A stretch of DNA of 64,000 nucleotides from Plectrocnemia conspersa (taxonomy: Eukaryota; Arthropoda; Insecta; Trichoptera; Polycentropodidae). This document shows, piece after piece, positions 60,301 through 64,000 of the stretch; within the stretch, counting starts at the first letter, position 1, and each line of letters opens with the position of its first letter. Under the pieces are notes generated by a model. The model searched no databases. It was not told where the DNA came from and worked only from the letters and a program-made list of their open reading frames with translations. Made by a program: the position numbers and the translations under genes. The DNA lies in NCBI GenBank assembly GCA_009617715.1, contig VTFK01000125.1, positions 806,001-870,000 on the forward strand. Reading direction: 5' to 3'.

Positions 60301-63300
60301 CCATAATTATGAAAGTGGAAAGTCATGTTTCTTTTCTTTCGAGATATTTATAGGTTTGCGTTTGAATTGATTAAAAAAAAATTATATTATGCAACACAAT
60401 GTCTTCAAAATTTATTAAATCTGCTAGATTAATAATTTATTGACATATAAATTTTGCATGTAGCTTATAAGGAAACATAAAAATTTAATACAGATAAACC
60501 GGCGGTATTTTTGGTTCTTCTTGTCTAACTAGTTAGTTGAAATAAAATCTATTTGCATCATTCTTTCAACCGATAAGAAGACGATAACTGTATTATTTGA
60601 TCCATTTTTTTGACATGTTATTTAAATTTAGCGGTCGTATGTTTATAAACCACATCAAAAATAAGTTTATTAATATAAACACGCGATAAACATTAATTAC
60701 CTGAGTCACTATCTGATGACATAATGGAAAATCAAATTCATGTATAACAGAGGTAAAAACAGCGATACGTCACGGACATAGTCCACTATCAAAATAAACA
60801 TAGCGGAATACCGTTAAACATTGTAACAATACACTGAGTATAACGCTTCAGATTTTTAACAATCTTAAATTTTGCATCATATTATATTAATTTAAAACAG
60901 CGTGACACGAAATAATTAATAGCAATTTTTTCGATTTCTTGATTATGGGCGCAAATGTGGCAGATGTAACATAAATTTATACATAGATCAACTTGCCTAT
61001 GGAACCCTGAAATTGGTTGACTGTTATCAGGCAAATATTCTTTTAACGGCGCAAAATAACCTCCATATTCAGGCATTGGCAACGGATGCGGTTGAGGAAC
61101 ATCAAATTTATCATCGCCGATTGTCGAATGATGACCGCTAGAAGACATTCTTTGATTTCCGAACATTTCCTCAGTTTGCTAAAAAAATACAAATAAAGAT
61201 TGTCATACAAGATCTTTAGCACCAGAATTATCACTGTATAACTAATTTTAGATTTTTGCAACAAATACATAATAGCTTGATTTATATGTAAATTTACAAG
61301 CTGGTTCAGGCGATTTTTTAGATATCGACAATTTAATTTTTAACAATAATATATTTTGACATTTTTGTTTGATTACAATAAACAATACTAAGCTGGATGT
61401 GCATCTCATACAGCCATTAGATATAAATTCAAAAGTATCAAGCATCTCCAATATGGACCCGACATTGCTCATATTGATTTCTATCAAATTACATATTCGA
61501 AGGAGTACATATTTAACAATGACAATATATAAAAGTCACCTCTTAGTTTTAATAGAAGGCAAAATAATAGCGGGAAGTTGATGCTGATTTTTCAATGAAA
61601 ATCTTCTTCTCTGACGAGGCACATTTCTACCTCTCCGGGTATATTAATAAACAAAATTGCCACATTTGGGGCGAGGAAAATCCTCATGTGATTCATGAGA
61701 GACCATTGCATGCCCAAAAAGTGACTGTTTGGTGCATATTATGGTCAGGCAGCGTCATTGGGCCCTACTTTTTTTTGAAAACAATGAAGGTCGGACTAAC
61801 AATTAACGGTGAGTGCTATAGGCGAATGATAACTGATTATTTTTAGCACGAAATAGAAGATATTGACATGGAAGACATGTGGGTACTACAAGACGACCCA
61901 ACTAACCACACATCAGGTGCAACGATGGATGTTTTGCGTGAAAAATTACCGTTTTGGTAACGCCAACTGGCCACCAAGATCGTGCGATTTAACGCTGTTG
62001 GATTTTTTTGTGGAGCTAGACTAAGAATCATGTCTACCTCGACCAACTCGAAACGTTGGAATACATAAAAACCAACATCTGCCAAGTTATAGCCGAGATA
62101 TCGCTCGTAATGTACCAAAAAATCATTGAAAGAATCGGCCGTTACAAAAGGTCCAGAGGCGTCATTTAATTGATACTACGATTAATAAAAAAGTCCGAAG
62201 ATATCCTTGTATTTGTTTTTTTTTAAAGTTCGGAAACTGAAGTTGAATTCCCTTTTATAGAATCAATCATAAAAATGAAATAATTTTACATTTAAATCAA
62301 GTTATATCATCTTTGTGGCTAAAATCTTATTGTACAGTGTTATTCAAACGTATATAGTTCACCATATTGTCTTGTTCGTTGTTGGACGATTGATCATCTG
62401 CCGACCTTGTCTGTGGAGACGGTGCTTGAACCCTTGGCATCTTTTCAATGACAGTGTATGTCTCACCACTTCTGGTCGAAAGTTTCTCGGCTTTGCCGGC
62501 GGATTTAATCGGATCTTCTCCACTATGCCTCTTGGTATGGATCGTGCCCTTTTCAACAGTTAGATCGCAGCGTCCCGTATTATCTGGGGCGCCACTGGCT
62601 GCAGGTCCACCTTCAGAATGACTACTCGACGCCTTCCTCATGCTTGTCAACCGATAAAATGGCGGTGTTTCGGTACGCTCTATCAAGCAGTTTAATGTTT
62701 CTACAGTTTGCAATTCCATCAGCATCTCATCCAGTAATCTTTCAGGCAAGGCTCTCGCCAAATACAAAACGACGCGTTTAGCCTAAAAAATATTAATCGA
62801 GTTAAACAAAAAAATACAATACAGTTATATTATTAAAATAGCTTACATATAGGGATTGTAATACCGGTATATTGTCAAAAATTGACCTTCGGTATTACAA
62901 AATAAAATACCGGTAGTACCGAAAAAATGTTTTTATTTTTTAAATTTAAGTAGTTTTATCGGGGTAGGATATCAAAGTAGAATAATAGTATCCATTTTAG
63001 TCTCAGAAGGCAGAAATATCGGCCCACCTTACCTTAAATTCTTAAAATTGAATATAACATATTCGATATTTTTGTATATGCGCCACATGTCAACATAAAA
63101 GGAATATAATTACTTTATCTCAGGCAAATTTAGCGATACCTAACAGTTCCTAGTAATCTGTTATGTAAAAGAGAAATGAACGCGCCCTTTTTTATGATAT
63201 TTTTTTATGGGATCTATAATAGATAAAATAGAAAAAGCTCGCATTATTAAAAGAATAAAATAATTACAAGCCAGTCGAAACACAGTTAGAGATTGTAGAT

Positions 63301-64000
63301 TAGCTTTGAACGAAGATACTTCGACTCAATTAATTTGTGATTTAAGCAGCGCCGAAATGTACTCGATTTCTTTTGACCAGAGTACAGATATAACAGGTCA
63401 AACACATCTTGCAGTTATTATTAGATTTAAATCTGGAAATATTATAAAGGAAGAATTGATCAAATTGATGAATTTGACAGGAAGAACTACCGGTGCTGAA
63501 ATTATGGAGGAGTTTACGTTAAACCTACTGAAGCCAAAAATTGAACATCCTTTAATTGAACAAAAAAAATTTCAACTTGTCTGTTCTTTCTTTCGGTAAT
63601 ACCAGTATTATTGCAATCTCTACTTACATATACAAGCAATTCATTCGGAGCCATTCCCGAAATTATGATCAGATATCTCATTATGACTTTTAGATTATTC
63701 GGCCAGCAAGAGCAGAGTTTTGACCAGAGCTCTTCGATTTCTTTCGGATGATCGTCTGAAAACTACATAAAAAAATATATTAAATATAATCTGAAGCAAT
63801 TATAATATTAATAAAAAATAAAGATGATACCTTCGCCGTAATGTAAAATAGATTGTTTAGCACCATTTCAGTGGCTTCGGCTGAACCCATACCCTCGCGC
63901 CGACTACCGGGATGCTTCGATTCGTACTGAAAATATGATAATGGATTCCACGGAGGCATGTTCGGATCGACCAGCTCTATGTTCACAAGCCACGGTAGCA
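51345..64000 (-). CDS. fry: Furry, 3' half (25 exons, continues past right edge)
   Basis: Exons: 64000-63831 (partial), 63762-63628, 62782-62363, 61178-60997, 60170-60054, 59968-59799, 59726-59652, 59227-58931, 58811-58645, 58448-58199, 58124-58011, 57947-57847, 57788-57573, 57512-57315, 56751-56443, 56376-55876, 54789-54715, 53727-53545, 53465-53241, 53181-52876, 52806-52570, 52493-52353, 52290-52079, 51979-51849, 51469-51345 (TGA). Together about 1685 codons, one frame throughout. Diagnostic Furry blocks: [85 protein letters not shown] at the end. Furry (FRY/FRYL, yeast Tao3, SAX-2) is a very large HEAT/ARM-type scaffold for NDR kinase Tricornered with Mob, acting in polarised growth and dendrite patterning. 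A Pro/Ser-rich low-complexity insert ([19 protein letters not shown]) sits in the 52.1-kb exon. The 3' boundary of the 62.4-kb exon (ATG|GTGAAC) is least certain. The N-terminal half lies beyond the window. Confidence 0.92.
55134..55424 (-). other. Unidentified 96-codon open frame in a furry intron
   Basis: It lies in the ~1.1-kb furry intron between exons 55876 and 54789, on the same strand as furry. GC content is raised and the frame is fully open: [20 protein letters not shown], later [15 protein letters not shown] and [15 protein letters not shown]. The furry message is in frame without it, so it is not a required exon. It could be an alternative exon, a processed fragment or chance. I recognise no family. 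Confidence 0.25.
61580..62168 (+). mobile_element. Mariner-like (IS630/Tc1/mariner) transposase relic
   Basis: Antisense in a furry intron. [20 protein letters not shown] then [73 protein letters not shown] and finally YKRSRGVI follow the insect mariner-like order (FSDEAHFxLx[41 protein letters not shown]). The first catalytic D and the second (QDD) are visible. A TAG after TDYF, frameshifts after LPFW and after DFF, and a missing 5' third make it a pseudogene. Confidence 0.85.
62850..63622 (+). mobile_element. hAT element (deleted) inserted at a furry splice donor
   Basis: A 773-bp element starts TAGGGATTGTAATACCGG and ends ...ATTGCAATCTCTA. It is flanked by a perfect 8-bp target duplication, CTTACATA (62842-62849 and 63623-63630), as expected for hAT. 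The plus strand carries a transposase fragment (63306-63599): [20 protein letters not shown], then IIRFKSG and [16 protein letters not shown]. This matches the hAT catalytic-domain pattern FSLxxDESTDIxxxAQLAVxxR...LxGxTxGxxI. It is antisense to furry. A related end lies at 5150-5388. Confidence 0.85.
63306..63599 (+). pseudogene. hAT transposase fragment
   Basis: 97 codons covering the segment around the first catalytic Asp (FDQSTDIT) of a hAT transposase of the ZBED5/GTF2IRD2-like kind. The N-terminal zinc finger and the C-terminal dimerisation domain are missing, because the element's right end follows immediately at 63600-63622. It is not functional by itself. Confidence 0.7.

Noticed and set aside
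61843..62118. 91-codon minus-strand frame in a furry intron
   Set aside because: It is the complement of the mariner-like transposase relic, whose plus strand carries the family motifs.
1..64000. CRISPR array, operons or ribosome-binding sites
   Set aside because: The window is eukaryotic: spliced genes, eukaryote-only families and animal transposons. No spaced direct-repeat array is present.

Overview
The window looks like nuclear DNA of an insect. It is very AT-rich, and its genes have many short exons with GT-AG introns. Long non-coding stretches are packed with decayed transposable elements: Jockey/CR1-like non-LTR retrotransposons, hAT, Tc1/mariner, and elements resembling Transib and MULE. 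Three conserved protein families place it in an animal, most likely a holometabolous insect: Furry, a luciferase-like acyl-CoA synthetase, and a calpain exon closest in my recollection to insect calpain-C. I cannot fix the order or species.

Layout. 1-26 kb is almost wholly non-coding and repeat-rich. The only secure coding exon there is a minus-strand calpain first coding exon (14353-14490). A GC-rich putative 5' UTR/promoter exon lies near 23.73-24.2 kb, so most of this region is probably long calpain introns, with the rest of the gene beyond the left edge. Two inverted non-autonomous elements flank the calpain exon (10046-11152 and 24483-25619). Their ends resemble V(D)J recombination signal sequences, and their 5-bp target duplications are of the Transib type.

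26.5-42.5 kb holds two complete tandem paralogues of a luciferase-like (ANL superfamily) acyl-CoA synthetase on the minus strand. Each has 11 exons of identical length and phase and encodes 517 aa, with a TATA box about 95 bp upstream of the ATG. They form a clean duplication whose introns and intergenic DNA have since filled with different transposon relics.

42.5-51.3 kb is non-coding: a diverged ~425-bp tandem duplication, a ~700-bp Tc1-like relic with inverted ends, a ~220-bp tandem duplication, retrotransposon tails and a tRNA-related sequence.

51.3-64.0 kb is the 3' half of furry on the minus strand: 25 exons, about 1685 codons to the stop, running off the right edge. Its introns hold a mariner-like transposase relic and a hAT element. 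The hAT's 8-bp target duplication lies exactly across an exon/intron boundary and recreates the splice donor. One furry intron uses a GC-AG splice pair.

The genes do not form a functional unit. Furry acts with NDR kinases in cell morphogenesis, the synthetases in acyl activation, and calpains as cytosolic Ca-dependent-type proteases. No clear new cellular system was found. The best leads are the RSS-like element pair, the splice-donor hAT insertion, the GC-AG intron and a near-perfect ~200-bp foldback.
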